NCBI GenBank assembly: GCA_013396525.1
Contig: VWYX01000716.1
Coordinates: 176,035 to 240,034, forward strand
Source of the DNA: Chaetorhynchus papuensis
Taxonomy: Eukaryota > Chordata > Aves > Passeriformes > Rhipiduridae
Length of the DNA: 64,000 nucleotides
Direction of reading: 5' to 3'
The translations under genes were made by a program, and so were the position numbers. Positions 33,640 through 47,100 of this stretch are shown piece by piece. Numbering within the stretch: position 1 is the first letter of the stretch; every line of letters starts with the position of its first letter. Under the pieces are notes generated by a model that was not told the DNA's origin, made no database searches, and was given only the letters and a program-made list of their open reading frames with translations.

Positions 33640-35030
33640 AGTTATAATTTGAGATGACTGAGATTGCTTTTTGGCAGAGAGCAAGTGAAGGTTTGATAGG
33701 ACAGGTGAGAGTTTTAAACAGAGTTCTCTTTTTACATCTATTTTATAATGACAGTGTATATTCACTAACACTGTACTGAACTCCAGCTTCACAAAAGTCC
33801 ACAGCTGGGAATGGCATCAAGAATATAACGTAGTCTGCAAGCCAGGATTCTCTTTCTTCATTTTTTACTGCAATGAGGGAAGAGGGTCCTGCTTGAATCC
33901 AAGCACCAGGTCACCTTTTCTGGGTAATTCAAGCAGTTTGTTGTTTCTCTGCAGCAGCCAGGTTGCAACCAGAGCAGCACTTCTTATCTAAACACTCCCT
34001 GTGCTCACTTCAAGGAAGTATTAGAGAAAATGACATTTGAACACTAAGAAGTGCTCCTCTGCTTCACTTCCTATATCACTATGAGCCAAAAAAAAATGAT
34101 GAAGGGCAATCCTTATTTAAATTCAAAACTGAAGTTTTTTTTGATATCTCAGTTCTAGCATGCATATTCAAAGCCATTAGTCTCTTTGCTTGCAAATGTA
34201 AGCTGAAATCATTTAGGAATGAAAACAACCAGAGAGAAAACAATCCAGCAAAGCCATGCTTAGATTTCAAGATGATGTTCAAATGGATCATCATGAAAGA
34301 ATTTTTGGAGTTCAAAGCACTAAGTAAGTACTTTGCTCTTTGACAACCACTGCTCACAAGTTTGCCAATCATTTCATTACATATTTCTGAAAAAAGACAT
34401 GACTATACTGGTAAAGCTCTGATAAAATCATCCAGGATGCTTTTCATGTTGGCTGCTAGAGCTTCCAAGTGACTACCATGATGTTTGCAATGGTCATGAG
34501 GAGCTGCTTTGAAGAAGTGTCCTATCAGGTGAGCAAACCTCCTGTCATTCAGTGTGCACCATCCATGTGAACCTCGATGTACTTTCCACACTTCACACAA
34601 TTTCCTTGTAACTCCCAGTGCACTGATCAGCTTCAAGCTGACCACTTCTAGAGTGGTGAGGAGTGATGAAACAGAGCATCTTCCAGCACCCCACTTTCAG
34701 ATGCTCCTCACTCCTACAGGCACGTTGGTGACAGCAACAGTGACAGCAGACTCTTCTCACTGCAAAATAGAGGCTTATTTTGAACATTTTGATGTGTTTT
34801 CTGAATCCAGTGAGGGTGGTGGTGTCTGCAGGAGGTAGTGTATCATGTTTCCTGCCTGACTTCCCGCTGAGTTTTGCTGACAGTCTGTTTTTCCTTGCAG
34901 GTACAAACAAGTCTTCTGTGACAAAGCAAAATTTTCTGGCTTCAGCAATGTGGTAACTCAAATGAAAAGACACTTTAGAGATTAGAGCACTCACTTAACT
35001 GGCCAAATAGATACTTTCCTTTTTCATTGT
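33640..35030 (-). pseudogene. Decayed hAT-superfamily transposase (Buster/Charlie-like) or retrocopy of a hAT-derived host gene
   Basis: Reading the minus strand from about 35000 downward, the remnants lie in the family order. An N-terminal segment (SYHIAEARKFCFVTEDLFV) resembles the 'sy.va..iak..kph.igE.L..Pa' region. Next comes WCTLNDRRFAHLIGH (compare 'CTDGA..M.G'), followed by the Cys/His segment HCKHHGSHLEALAA with DDFIRA (compare 'HC.iHreaLaaK ... nFIka'), all within 34645-34403. A stop interrupts here, and the same frame resumes with LFSEICNEM and later LNDFSLHLQAKR (compare 'LndLNlsLQGk'). In another frame, KLLELPRKGDL and FVKLEFSTVLVNIH with DVKRELCLKLS match the C-terminal dimerisation region ('yLCEaGFSal..ik.kyR.rl.ve.dLrlkLs'). 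At least two frame changes and several stops make it inactive. No terminal inverted repeats or BED finger were identified. Relatives include ZBED5, SCAND3 and FAM200-type proteins. The superfamily is judged from recalled patterns, without a database search. Confidence 0.75.
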
Positions 35031-36240
35031 CAGCTCAGTGTCTTAATGCTCTTCACTCTTTGAAATGATTCAAGCTAGTAATGATGATCATCAGATTAAA
35101 GGAAGACTTTGTAACACGAGAGACGACCTAATGTGAATAAATTTCACCCGAACTCGTGTTGCATCTACAGAGTCTCGTTTCCAGGTCTGTTACAGGTTTG
35201 TTTTTATCTTCCTTCTGGGAGAGCAAGTTATACAGACATCACCTGCCTATCTACATTTATTATGAGTGGCAGTTTATTATTTCTGAATGATTCTAATACA
35301 TTTCTTTTGCTTTGCAACTGTGTTTGAGCTCAGGCTTCACATTTTCTGTCTAAAGCTACAGACTCAGCGCCGTGCCTGAAACAGCAGCCAGCCCGGAAAA
35401 GGAAACATATAACTGGTGGAAAACTGATACTATTACTGTGAAATGTTCTGCAGTGGCAAATACAACACCAGTGTTGAGGGAATATCCTGTTCTTCCCCAT
35501 GGCCCATCGATGCCAGTCTGAAAACAGCGTGAATTGAACGGAATTAATGGAATTTAAATGCTATAAACACCCACATGCTCCATATGCATCTGATCCTGGA
35601 AGTGAGAGGACAGCAACAGAAGCAGGAAGCTGCTAATGCACTCTCATCTGGCCTTGCTTTGCTTGTCTTCCCACCCAGCTGAGAATTTGATGCAGTTTTT
35701 GGAAATATCTGAAAGCTTTCAGGCAGAGCCTTGTGAGCAGTTCAGGAGCTCGCCGGTGCCATCGGGTTTCATTAGATGTGGAGTCTTTTGTAGCACCCCA
35801 TACAAGCTTTCTCTACAGAAAGTTCATTTCTTGGTCACTTTTCTCAACCTCCCTGGCAGGGGGTTAGATCCTTTTTAGCAGGGATGAAGGAGCTGGTTGT
35901 GAGGAATGGAGAAATGTTAGAGGACATCTCTGCAGGTCCTGACCTACCAATCCCTCTCTTGCTTCCAGTTCTAGACCATTCTCCTTTCCTCCCTGAAATT
36001 TCCTGACAAGTCCTCTGTTAGCAGGGAGCTTGTGGAAACTCACTGAAGATTTTCCTGGTGGTGAGCTCAGGAATATTTACGTGCATCCTGCATGGTTGCT
36101 TCCCATACTGTATCCACAAAATATCAAATCTGCTTCTGGGATTGCTGTGAGCAAAGAACTCCAGGAATTTCATTTCCATTGACCAGTAAAATGATAAAAT
36201 TCGTGGGCTGAGATAAGAACAGTTTTATATTTGAAATAGA
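35031..36240. other. No gene seen
   Basis: Unique sequence directly upstream of the transposase relic. Frames of 64 and 80 codons are unrecognised, and no BED-type zinc finger was found in the region where the transposase N-terminus would lie. Confidence 0.5.
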
Positions 36241-36293
36241 ATAATAACAACAGCAACAACAACAACAATAAAAATAGAGAATAATAATAATAG
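36241..36293. repeat. Degenerate (AAC/AAT)n microsatellite
   Basis: A run of AAC, AAT and ATA trinucleotides is interrupted by AAAAATAGAGA. Reading frames through it give poly-leucine artefacts. Confidence 0.9.
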
Positions 36294-39200
36294 GGAATCC
36301 AAGTGTCTAAGTCTGGTGTAACTTCAAAGGTTGGGACACTCATTTTAACCTTTCTTATTCGGAACAATAGTGGTTCTGGACCACAACAGTCAAATTTTTG
36401 GTCCTTTATTAAAAATTTATTAAAAACTTTTCCTGCCACCTTATTTTTCCTTATGCTAAGAATGGACCCTATACACAAACACACTGGAAGTATGGAGATG
36501 TTTATTTTTCATTGGGATGTATATCTTGAATCCCATGCCACTTCTGCCAATACTTTGATGAAATAAATTTGTAATTATTATACAATTATATAAATAAATA
36601 TTATATATATTTAATAGATATATTGCATATGTTTTGAATTTTTTTATCCTTGTTAACACTGTGGTCATGACTGCAAACCAAATAAAATTCAGGTTAGGCC
36701 TTGTTCAAAGACAGAGGAGCTGTCAGTCCTGCTCCAAAGAATTTACAAACATATTGAGTTCAAGGTAGTCAAGAAAACCAGGTTCTCTGTATTAGCATTT
36801 ACAAATAATTGTATTAAATTTTTTTGACTGTGTTCCTGTATTTCTTAAAATTTTGCTGGTTCACCATCAGATTTCATGGATACAGCTGCTGGCTCACTCC
36901 ATTTCAAATCAGGTTATTTCCCAGTTTTTCCTGGTCTGAGGTGAGTCCATGAATCTCCAACTTTTCTGGCTTTTTATGAAGGACAGACATCATATAGAGA
37001 CTTTCTAGACTCCATAAATGATTACTGCATTTTTAAAGCCTTGTTCATTTGAAGGGGTCTTCACTGTCACATTTTTCCAGTCATAGAACTCCAGTTAATA
37101 AATTGTGTCAGTGCAGAGAACAGTTCTTATGAAGACCTGTGAGTGAATAGTTTGTTTCTCAGCAATCTACCAAAAATCTTTTTGGAATCTCTTGGTAGAA
37201 TAGATTTCACTTTTCTGTTCCTATATCTTCTTCTTAAGCCAAGTTTTTGGAAAGTATTTTATATCTTTAGGGCTGTGTGAACTTTCAAGAAACTAATTTA
37301 TTTAGCAATGCCTGTTACTCATCCTACATAGAGAGATAATTTTTGGTGAAATCAGAAGGAGCTCCAAACAGAAATCCCAACTCTAAACTCAGAGGAAAAT
37401 TTAAATCTCTCTTCTGCAGCTGCATGACAAAGACTGTGAAACCATAACCTTAGAACATTTCAAAATATCTTCATCTAGGTCAAGACTTGACACTCTAGTT
37501 CCGCCTTATTTTAATCACGCTGTGTGATTCATGGAAATTCAGAGGTTTTCTACAAAAACTGTTGCTAATATATATTCTCACATGAATTTCTGTACTTTTC
37601 CTTTGATTTCCAGTATCAGTTTCAGTGCCTCAGATCTTTTGATTGAAGGTAGCTTGAAGGATGGTAACACTGAAGGATGTTCTGATATGACCTAACGTTT
37701 ATGTCCTTTGTGGTTTGTAAGTTGCATTTCTTTCTGTAATGAAACCCAACAAACAAATATTAGAACAACAGAGTGGCTGATTTAATTGCTGTAGTGTGAT
37801 ATAGGTGTCTGCCATAAGATATTATATTATTTTTTTTAACAGATGATTAGAAAAAGAGTTTCTGGGGAAAAACAAGACATGAGAAAGCCTAACTGGTAGG
37901 GTATTGTGTGAATTTGGAATCCTTTTCTGGCAGAGTCAAACATGCGTTTGTTGAGGTTTTTTCCCCCTAAATGTGACTTTTAAAAAGTCAGGTTTTCTTT
38001 ACGTTTTCTTAAAACACAGCCTTTAAATTTCATCATTTTACTCTGATAGCCTCTACTGTGACTTAATGCCTAATTCTGCTGAGGCAGTGCCATCTCTGGA
38101 GTCCTTTGGATCTCACCTGGCATAACTTGCCACAAATAAATAAATGATGGCAGTTTACTCCAGCTAAGCATTTTTATCAAGTTTTGTTGCTTCCTGTCAT
38201 TTAAGATAAAATCAAAACTTCTATTTATACATGTAAAACCAAGGTGTTTGGAAAAGTGTCATTTATACCATCCATGAATTGCCTCTCCTAAACAACAGAA
38301 GAGATGCCATTCAGTTGGTAAATACACATAAAATCCTCTGTGCTGTCAGAGTGGCTGCGAGCTGTGCAATTCATTTCATGTACATTAGTGTGCACAGCTC
38401 CTTATTTTGTTATTTTTGGGTGCTAATGACATGCAGGTGCAAAAATTACATTACCTACGATACGTAACTAAGCAGTTTCCACAGCAAGAGTTTTTCAGCC
38501 CTATCACAGTTGGTATTTCCTTTGCCTTGTCCCTTCACTGTTTACAGCCTAAATTGTCTGCTTTTTTTTTTTTTTGGTATAATTTATCTCTGGAAATTTG
38601 CATACCCAACTGATTTTTAGTGGGCAGCACCTCTTCTTTGTGATATCCTTTTGACCTCCTCCTGACAAGGCTGGCACTGTAAGCAACACAATTCCCGCAG
38701 GATTGCAACTTCCCATGGCAGCCATAGCTAAGCTCATGTCTGTGTGTGATCAATGTCCTGGGCCTGCTCAGACAGCAGAATAGTATTAAGCAAAGATAAT
38801 ATTTCCACCAGTCAGCTCTACAAGAAGAACTCTGCAAGATTAATTTATGAACCTTTGTAAAAATGTGTTTTTGTTAAGTATTTTTTCCTTAAGGGTTTGA
38901 CTGTATATTAGTTCTGTTGTAGTTATATAGGTAAACAAACACAACACACACATCTGATAATTAATCAGCTGCTATGATTTCATTTTTACACCTGCAAAGA
39001 GTTGGAGTGGTGAAGCCATGAATGTACTATTTTAAGATTCCTATATATAACTTTTACAAAAGGATTTTTAACGAACCCCTTGCATGATTTTTAGACAACA
39101 GTGTATGCTAGAGCCATGTCTGTTGGCAGGTTGATCTACAGTGTCCAAAGAATTTGGGAGCAGAAAAAATCCCTTAGGCATATGAGCCCCAAATTATAAA

Positions 39201-40199
39201 ATAATTTTGCTTCAGATGTAAAAGCCAGATTAACTCATGGCAGCTGGCTTGTAAATGTATTAAATGGACAGAGGCATAGTGAACGTCCTTCAAGATGAAT
39301 TTCTTGTCATCTTTTCTTGTGAAAAGAGGTTTATCCCATCCCTTCAAAATCTGTAGGGTATCCTATTTTTTTAGTCTCAAAAATATATTTGGTTTTCTTT
39401 GAAGATGAATAAAACTGAGATGCTATTATATTCAGTTCCTACTTTGCAGCATCCAGAAATTCCTTTGCTATTAATATGCCAGAGAAACAGATTTCTTTGA
39501 TTTTTTTCAGTTTAGAAGATCAAAAGCTGTCAGAAATTGTTTCAAAAGAAAAATAAATCTTTGAGAAGTTGGATTTGAAATAATGAGTCTCCAGCATGTT
39601 GCATATACAGTACTTAGAGCTGTTTAATGGAAGATGCTGTTATAATTGTGGGGTTTGCCTCTTCACAAGTATCACTCACCTAGAAGATATTTCAGCATTA
39701 GTTTTGCTTCTTCCTAAAGTAATTATTAGAGAATTGGATATTAATGGCATTCTTCTTTTGTAACTTCTTGCAAATACTTAGTCAGGTAAAAGAAAAAAGC
39801 AGCACACTTTTAGACTGAGGGAGAGTCTTAAAACCAGTTTGGGAGTTTTCACAGTTTGTGTTCATGTAAAAGCTTTTCATTTTTATGTTTGTATTTAGGG
39901 AAACTGATCATGACACAGACAGGGAATAGCACTCTTGTTGCTGCTGGAAATACCCTGTATTTCAGGGGTGGTTATCCTTGTACTAACCACCCACCAGACA
40001 GGATTGTAACAGCTCTAACATGTTCAGAAAGGCCTTGTTGTGCCAGAGAATTAAAACCTGGAAGCCTGGGTTTGTGTTATCATCATCATCAAGAGACAGA
40101 GCCTGGTTTGGTTTGTATCAATAACATCAAGAACCGTGGTGTGAAGATATCCCTCCTGTAAGGGCTGAAAGAGCAAGTGGTAAAAAAAGAGATGAAACA
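36294..40199. other. No gene seen; AT-rich unique DNA
   Basis: Strongly AT-rich, with an A/T-only patch at about 36560-36640 (ATTATATAAATAAATATTATATATATT). Frames of up to 104 codons are unrecognised. A run of T residues at about 38562-38575 follows TTGTCTGC. No interspersed repeat was recognised. Confidence 0.55.
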
Positions 40200-41110
40200 A
40201 GACAATTAAATATTGATAAACACCAGGCCCATTTGGAAACAGCCCCGAATGCGCGCAGCCTACCCTGCAGCTGAAGATTAAGATGTCGTTGTGGCTTTCA
40301 ACTTCTTCATCACTAGAGCTCTAAATCAATTCTAAACCTATAAACCATCTCTATTATTCCACATTTGTAACAGCCTACTGGGAACAATGTTCACCAATTC
40401 AGCAGTGAAAAACTGTCTAATGATTGGGCTGGCAAATAAATAAGACAAACGTGCATTTTTGGAAGGGGAGTGAATACATTTTTACTTCCAAATTAAAATA
40501 TTTAGTGCTGTATAAAGCAGTTGCTATTTAAACTGCCAATAATGTTTAACATGAATTTACTCACCACTGCCTATCCTCATACTGTATAATTTATAACACT
40601 AAGCCCTTTCAATACTCCAAAATGCCAGATAAACTTTTCTCATTTGCTCTTAATTTGGTCACGCAGGATAATACCAACATCTGAAGGCTCTTTAAACTGC
40701 TTTTTAAAATGCATTCCTGAAAGCACCACCAATGCCACCTCTGCTCCTTGTCATCTTCCATAATTATTTCCAATCCAAAGCGGTCCTTAATGCGCTTATT
40801 AATCTGGCATTCTCCTCAGTGTGAAGCACATTCAGCTCTATTAATTTTTAAAAACCCTTTTTTATGGTGGACTGCAGATGCTTGGCTATTACTGAAAAGC
40901 TATTAGAAGTTAACACCTTTCTCTCCCCAGGGACTGGCATCATCCTATGCTTCCAAATGCCACCCTATTTTACATTATCAGCTGCTAAGACTAAGTATTA
41001 GAGACTTTTTTTCTTTTTACTTCTGAACTGTTAATGCTATTATTAGCTAATGGCAGAGTTCTGTACAGAGTATAGATACATACACCCTCTCAATGTCTAC
41101 AGCAGATGGG
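40200..41110. promoter_or_regulatory. Large candidate conserved non-coding cluster
   Basis: About 900 bases are free of repeats and long frames, with evenly complex AT-leaning sequence. Visible cores include AATTAAATATTGATAAACACC (fork-head/GATA-like), CCCGAATGCGCGCAGCC (an isolated CpG-rich patch), CTAAATCAATTC, GTCTAATGATTGGG (CCAAT/PBX-like), AATTTGGTCACGC, CCATAATTATTTCC, TTAATGCGCTTATTAATCTGGC, CTATTAATTTTTAAAAACCC and TATTATTAGCTAATGG. Preserved CpGs in AT-rich DNA, together with long unique stretches, are typical of constrained enhancers. It probably comprises several adjacent elements. The call is by appearance only. Confidence 0.5.
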
Positions 41111-44100
41111 GTTTTATTTATCTGCCTTAGAACAATGAGGTTTTTCATTCCTGTCATCCATTAGAAGAAAACTCTCATGTAAACAAAATATAAATCTTGT
41201 TCCCAGGGATTGAGATTATTTCTGCCTTTTCTTGAGTTGGATATTACAGTCAGGTGCATATTTAGTAGGAAAAATGTGAAAGAAACAAAGTCATCATCCA
41301 TCAAACCACAAAAGGGAACTCTTTCCCTTTCAGAGAGTATCTATGTCTTTGTGAAACACAAGCATCCCTTGTATGAATGAAAGCTAAAAATTCTGAAAAA
41401 ATATTACAGACTGCTGTTTCTGAGCTGGTTACAAATATTAGAATTGACAGGGTTTTAATTTTCTGAAAGAATTTTAAGTCCCAGCTATTCTTCTGACCGT
41501 TTTGAGCTGTGATGACTAAAGACAAAAAACCGAACATATTGTGGCTTGGAAATGCTCAGATTTTGCTTACTAAACCTAAAGCCCTATCAAAAAAAATACT
41601 ACAGAGATTATACTACAGACACGTTAGTAAATATTCTGTATTAAATTTAGTAAAAATCTATAGTCAAAATGCTTCAAATATGTGGAACAATTGTCTCCAG
41701 AAGGCTGCAGAAAGTTTGACAGCAATATAAAATTTAGGTCTAACCCGCCATGAAGAGATTCAGGAGCCAGAACATGAACCTGGATATTTGCACAGCTCTT
41801 AATAGGGTTTCCTATCTCAAAGTCAAGGCATTGTAAAGGCTGGAGGGGACTCAATTCCAAAATTTTGGAGGGTATTGTGAAGGAAATTTCTTGCCAGAAT
41901 TCTGATAATGTTTGAGCTTTAGCCACTATCTCTTAATATCTTTATTCATTAGCAGCTGAAGGACTCGGTAAAGACCAGGGTAGTGGCTCATAAATGATGC
42001 AGACAAAGAAGGAGTTCTTTCCAAGAAAACTTTGTACTTTCTCTTCATAGAAATACGTAAAATACACAGAGAACAGACCAATTTAAGAAGTTCATTACTA
42101 CGTGGTCTGAATGTGAGGCTGGTTGGCAGTGAAAACTTGCTGTGGTCCTTGTGCAAGGAGAGCTGAGAGTAGAGGTGTATCCAAGCCATGGGGAATGAAT
42201 TCCCAATGGTTTCTGTTAGCATTAATGCTACATTCAGCAGCATCTTGAGAAATGCAGAGATTACATCAGGGTCATGCAGAATGGAGCTCCTCTCTCCAGG
42301 ACAGGCATTTGGATATTCTGGGTGAGAGCCAAAATAACTTTAAAGGACAGACTTGTCATGCTACAAATCACAGTGGCCCTTCTTTAAATGACTTCCAAAA
42401 GATTCTTAGGTATCCCACTTCAACACTTGTTGTGGTGTGTGCCTGGGCTTTTCATTGCTTTCACCTTTTCCTTCATTATTTTATAAGATATTAGTACAAA
42501 ATCCAAGTTTCCTTCCGGATTTACGGAAGAATGTCACTGTGTTCAAACAACAATGCTGGAAAATAAAGTGGAGACATTGACACTAGAGAAAATGATGATT
42601 TTAGTGTGCTTTAAAACACACAATGACAAAGCTGGGACACTCTGACCTGGGATAGGGTCAGTTTAAAAAGAAAGCCAGGAGGAGTGGTGGCTGATTTAAC
42701 TGAAAATTTGCTGGCAGATTTTTGTTTCTCTGAAAAAAGTAAACCTGATGCTGAACACCTGAAACATCTCAGCTAGGTTTGTGGGCTTTTAAGAAATATG
42801 GAATAAAGACATTGATATAACTTCATTTTTTCTATTAAAAAAAAAATCATTAATTATTTAAAGAAAAGTCTTTCAGAAAAAAAGATGTTAGAAAAGTACA
42901 AGCCTCAGCTCCACCTTAAATGTGTGTCCTTTTTCTCTGTGCAATTATGAATGTACAGAGGCTGCAAAGCTGTTTCGAAGGTGAGGGAGATCTGCAATTA
43001 CCTGGTCCTCTTAAATGCATATTATACACTCAATAGACCTGAGTGGCTCCCATCGTGTCCCACCAGCCCATCCCACAGCTGCCTTATCAATGCAAGTGCT
43101 TTTCCATCAGTGAGGAGGTTTTCCTCACTTATTTCATTGAGCCACATCCCACTGCATGGAAATTCAGTCTGGGCTGCTCGACTGCCATTTCCAACAGTCT
43201 GTGCTGCCCCAGAGCGAAGAGCAGAACAAAACTCTGGTGCAGTCCAGGGAACCAGAACAAGGAGGGCATTTGTGAGAGATGGCCTAAGCCTGGGAAGGCT
43301 CAGAGGTCTCCCGGAATGTCCCTGGCTGTGCTTGGGGAGAGCCATGTGCAGCCATGGCAGGGGGCTGTTCATCCTCGTCCAGCCCATCCAGTGCCCATGA
43401 GGGCCGGAACACTTTGGTGCTTCCGTTTTCTGAACAAACTTTATGTGGCTCTCTGCAAATCTTACACCACACAAACCACTGGCCTTAATCACGGTAGCCC
43501 CAGTCCTGCCTGTTCAGCTGGCTGTGTTTCCAAGGGGCTGTAAGAGCAGCTGGGCATTTGCAAGGCACAGGATCATATCCCAGTGATTTCCTCTCCCCTG
43601 CAAAGCAGCCTGAGAGGTGGGGAGATTCACGGCAGAGACCTCCCTGCCCTGGCTTCCCAAGGGAATAGTAAAGATATTCAAGTTTTGACTTGAAAAAACT
43701 CATTAACTCCAACAAATTTGGGGTGGCTTTGTGCTGATTAAATTATTTGCCCGGTCCTATTGAACACTGAATAAATGTAGTCATTCAAATGTTGGATAGA
43801 GTAGTAAAGGCACTTTTTCCTCTCTAAAGGTGTAATTCTTTTGCATGAGATTTAGACAGCAGATATTGACAGAAGAATAGATAATAGATAATTGATGTCA
43901 AAGGCTGAATAAGAAAGTTGTCGATCAGCCAGAGTTTAAGTTATCTCTATGTAAAGTAATATAAAGTAACGATGATTTATAGCTTGAAAAAGTTGACACA
44001 ATGAAAAAATTCTTTGGAATTGCTGGTGAATGCAGATTGATTTTTCTAAAGAACTCTACCCAGACCCATTTCTCTTCCAAAAGAATACTGCTGGTTCTAA

Positions 44101-47100
44101 TTATATGTATTTTACAAAATTGCATTTCTAAAAAACTTATACCATGAGGACACCAAGCACTCTATCCTTAGTACTCATGGAAAGAGGAACATTTTCAACT
44201 GTCTAATTTGATACAGTAAGGAGATAAGGAAAGATGTGATTTGGTTTTTCAACATCCTTCAGGTGCACTGCATCACACAGCCTATAGCAGCTTCTCCTAT
44301 TAAACCCCAAGGAAATGGAATAAAGTGCTTTGAGAAAACAGCAGTAGCCTCTAAGTAAGAGATGAGTAAAATATTAGAACTGGAAAAAGGTGAACAGTTA
44401 AAAAGGTGTTTCCTTAATATCAGGGCAGCATCCAGTTTAGGATTGTTTCTCCCATGTTTCATTTAGCCACCTCTCACACTGGATATCTGCTTTGAGTGCA
44501 GGAAATAATCTCATGCTCTTTCCAGAGTCCCCTCGGAAACCCATTGCGCACAAAGCAGCAGGGTATAAGTTACACTTCACAGGGATCCATCTACGCAGAA
44601 AAAAAGAGCTCAATATATTCCTCAACTTAAGTTCTGGATGTTTTCCAGAGTCATAAACACGGCATCCCATCATCTGTGCCTTTACTGTGCCTTTTCTAAT
44701 TTTTTTCCTGTTATCTTTATGAAAAAAGACCTTCTCAGTGTTGGTGACATGTTGGTATCCTGAAGCCAATGAGATCCATTCCTGACTAGAACACCTTTTT
44801 TTTTGTTACTAGATTCTTAGGCTGTTTTCACAGACTGTATTTACAACTCCTTATATTTTTTAGTTTATGCTACTCTAGAATTTCATATATACATTCAAAG
44901 GTGCTTGAAAGAAAGCACAGCACTTAAAATGGCTTATGCCACTCCCCTAAAATATTAACCACTGGTACAACTCCATGAGAGTTACATCAGGCATGAGTTT
45001 AACCCTACTTTTTGTTTTAAATCAAAAGAAATTGATTTCTTTAGCAAGCACACCCTAAACCACAGGATCAAAGGCAACTGAAGCACTATAAACCTCCTTA
45101 TTTCTTCCCCAAAAGCTACAGGGCAGCCTGTAAACTGGCTTTTAAGCACACCAATTTTGGAGCAGCTGATTCTGCTAAGAGCAGTCCTCAGCTGTTGGCA
45201 GTGATGTCACTGGTTAACACTTCACAGCCCACAGACTGCCGGAATGATTCCTCTTGCCTCTGGCTGTCTCTGGATCAAATGAAAGATCCCTACAGAAGTC
45301 AATGAGTAGATATGGTAGTTGTTCAGCATATATTTATTAATGAAATATGTTGTTTTCAGAGGGATTGAGTTAAGCTTGCATTTGTGTAATTGATTCTGCA
45401 GAGAAAAAGAAACCAGAAATAAGAATTTTTCTTGAAAATAGAAGAATATTTAAATAATTAATGGATCACATCTTGGTATCCCAATGCATCTTCAAGAAAC
45501 ATGTCATAAAGCATTCTGTAAGGAAGTACTGTATAGACGGAAAGGAAGGTTAATGATTTTGGATAAAAATTGTGTTCAGATCAAACCTGTATTATTTAAT
45601 GTTTTATGATATTGCATAAATAAGTCCAAACCCCAAGATTTCCCAGGAAGTATTACTCTAAAGTTTCCACATATCATGCACATCTTTGGGGTGGAGAAAT
45701 GTGTTTCCATGGTTAGAAAGTGTGCTTCCACGGAGTTTTTATTTTCAACTTTTCATTAAAGACTTTATTCTAAGAGAATAAAATAAAAAAAATAGATGCA
45801 GGAAAAGTTTAGACACAAACACTTTGTCAGATACAGAAGTTATGCGAACTTTTGAATCAACAGCAGCCATTAAAAAATTCAGAAGCTTCAAATGAGTAGT
45901 ACAACGGTGTAAAAACTAAATCAACAAAACCAAAATCAACAAGAGTCAAGTGCGTCTGTATTTTGATGCTACGCGAATGCTCACACTTGTTTACAGCCTT
46001 GGGTTGTTTACAGACCATCCGTGTCCTCTGCCAGAGCTCAGGGCTGGCAGACACCTGATCTGAGGGCCGTGCAGTGATGCTGGCACGGCGCTGTGTCTCC
46101 AGACCAACAGTGTCTGCCCTCTCCTATCACCCCTGGTGAGTGAGATGGGGGAAAAAACACACAGCCAACCTCCTGTGCAGCTCTGGGCTCCACCAGCCCC
46201 GGCAGGACTCCCCTCTTGCCATGGCCTGAGCACAGCCGTGGCCTGCCTGTGTCCCAGGGAATGCCCGAGGGAAGGATGCAATGGTTCCTGCAGGAGATGC
46301 CATTTGGCAGGGCTGAGGCTGTCGTGTGGGGAAGGAGGTGCAGTCTGCTGTGGTGGGAGTCCTGCTCTCAGAGCTTATGCCACTTGTGGAGACAGAGGAA
46401 CAAAAACTTGGTGCTGTTGTAAGATGGATGTTAGAAGCTCACTGCACTCCTCATTATCCTTCCCTGAAGGTTCTGTGCTCATTTCAGCTGTCTGTAGGAT
46501 CCTGCTGGGCTCTGCATGGATACCTCCCAGGTGAGGACCTGGAGGGTGAGGCTCATGTCCCATTTCTTGCACAGCATTCACTGTTCCTTTCCTCATTTAT
46601 CAGGCAGGGGCAGGTTGCTGTAGATCCCAGCTCTGAAATCTTATGAGCTGAGAGGATCTAGGATATCTCTAGTAAGACAGAGATGGCCTTTGTTCACTTG
46701 TCTTTGCTTAAAATGTTTTGCCTTCTCATGTGTGAGATGCCCTCCCCACAGCTGGCACTGCCACAGAGAATGGACACTACATTTTCACATTTTGTCCTTA
46801 CTGTTCCATGCCTCAATCTGTGCACTCTCCCAGGGCGTTCTGACTGCTGGTGGAGGATGAGAGAATTCCCTGTGGATTCTTAGTTGCCCGTCTTTGCAGG
46901 GGTAGGTTACGAGCTCCATATTTCTCTTCTGGCAGCCCTTTTTCCTGAAGATGTGCCATTGTTCTGTGAGTTGGTTCAGCACACAGAGTTGTGTTAGTTA
47001 ATTTAAAAAGGCAAAGAAATCCTGGAAAGACATTCAGTGGTGTCACGCACCGAAATGCTGCTACACTGTGTGAATCACAGGGCACCAATACCTTTGCTGG

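Noticed and set aside
42951..43543. Three overlapping frames of 149-166 codons on both strands
   Set aside because: All lie in one GC-richer patch, and at most one could be real. None resembles a known protein or transposon.
44437..44769. 110-codon minus-strand frame with a protein-like composition
   Set aside because: Composition looks plausible, but no family, partner exon or splice site was found.
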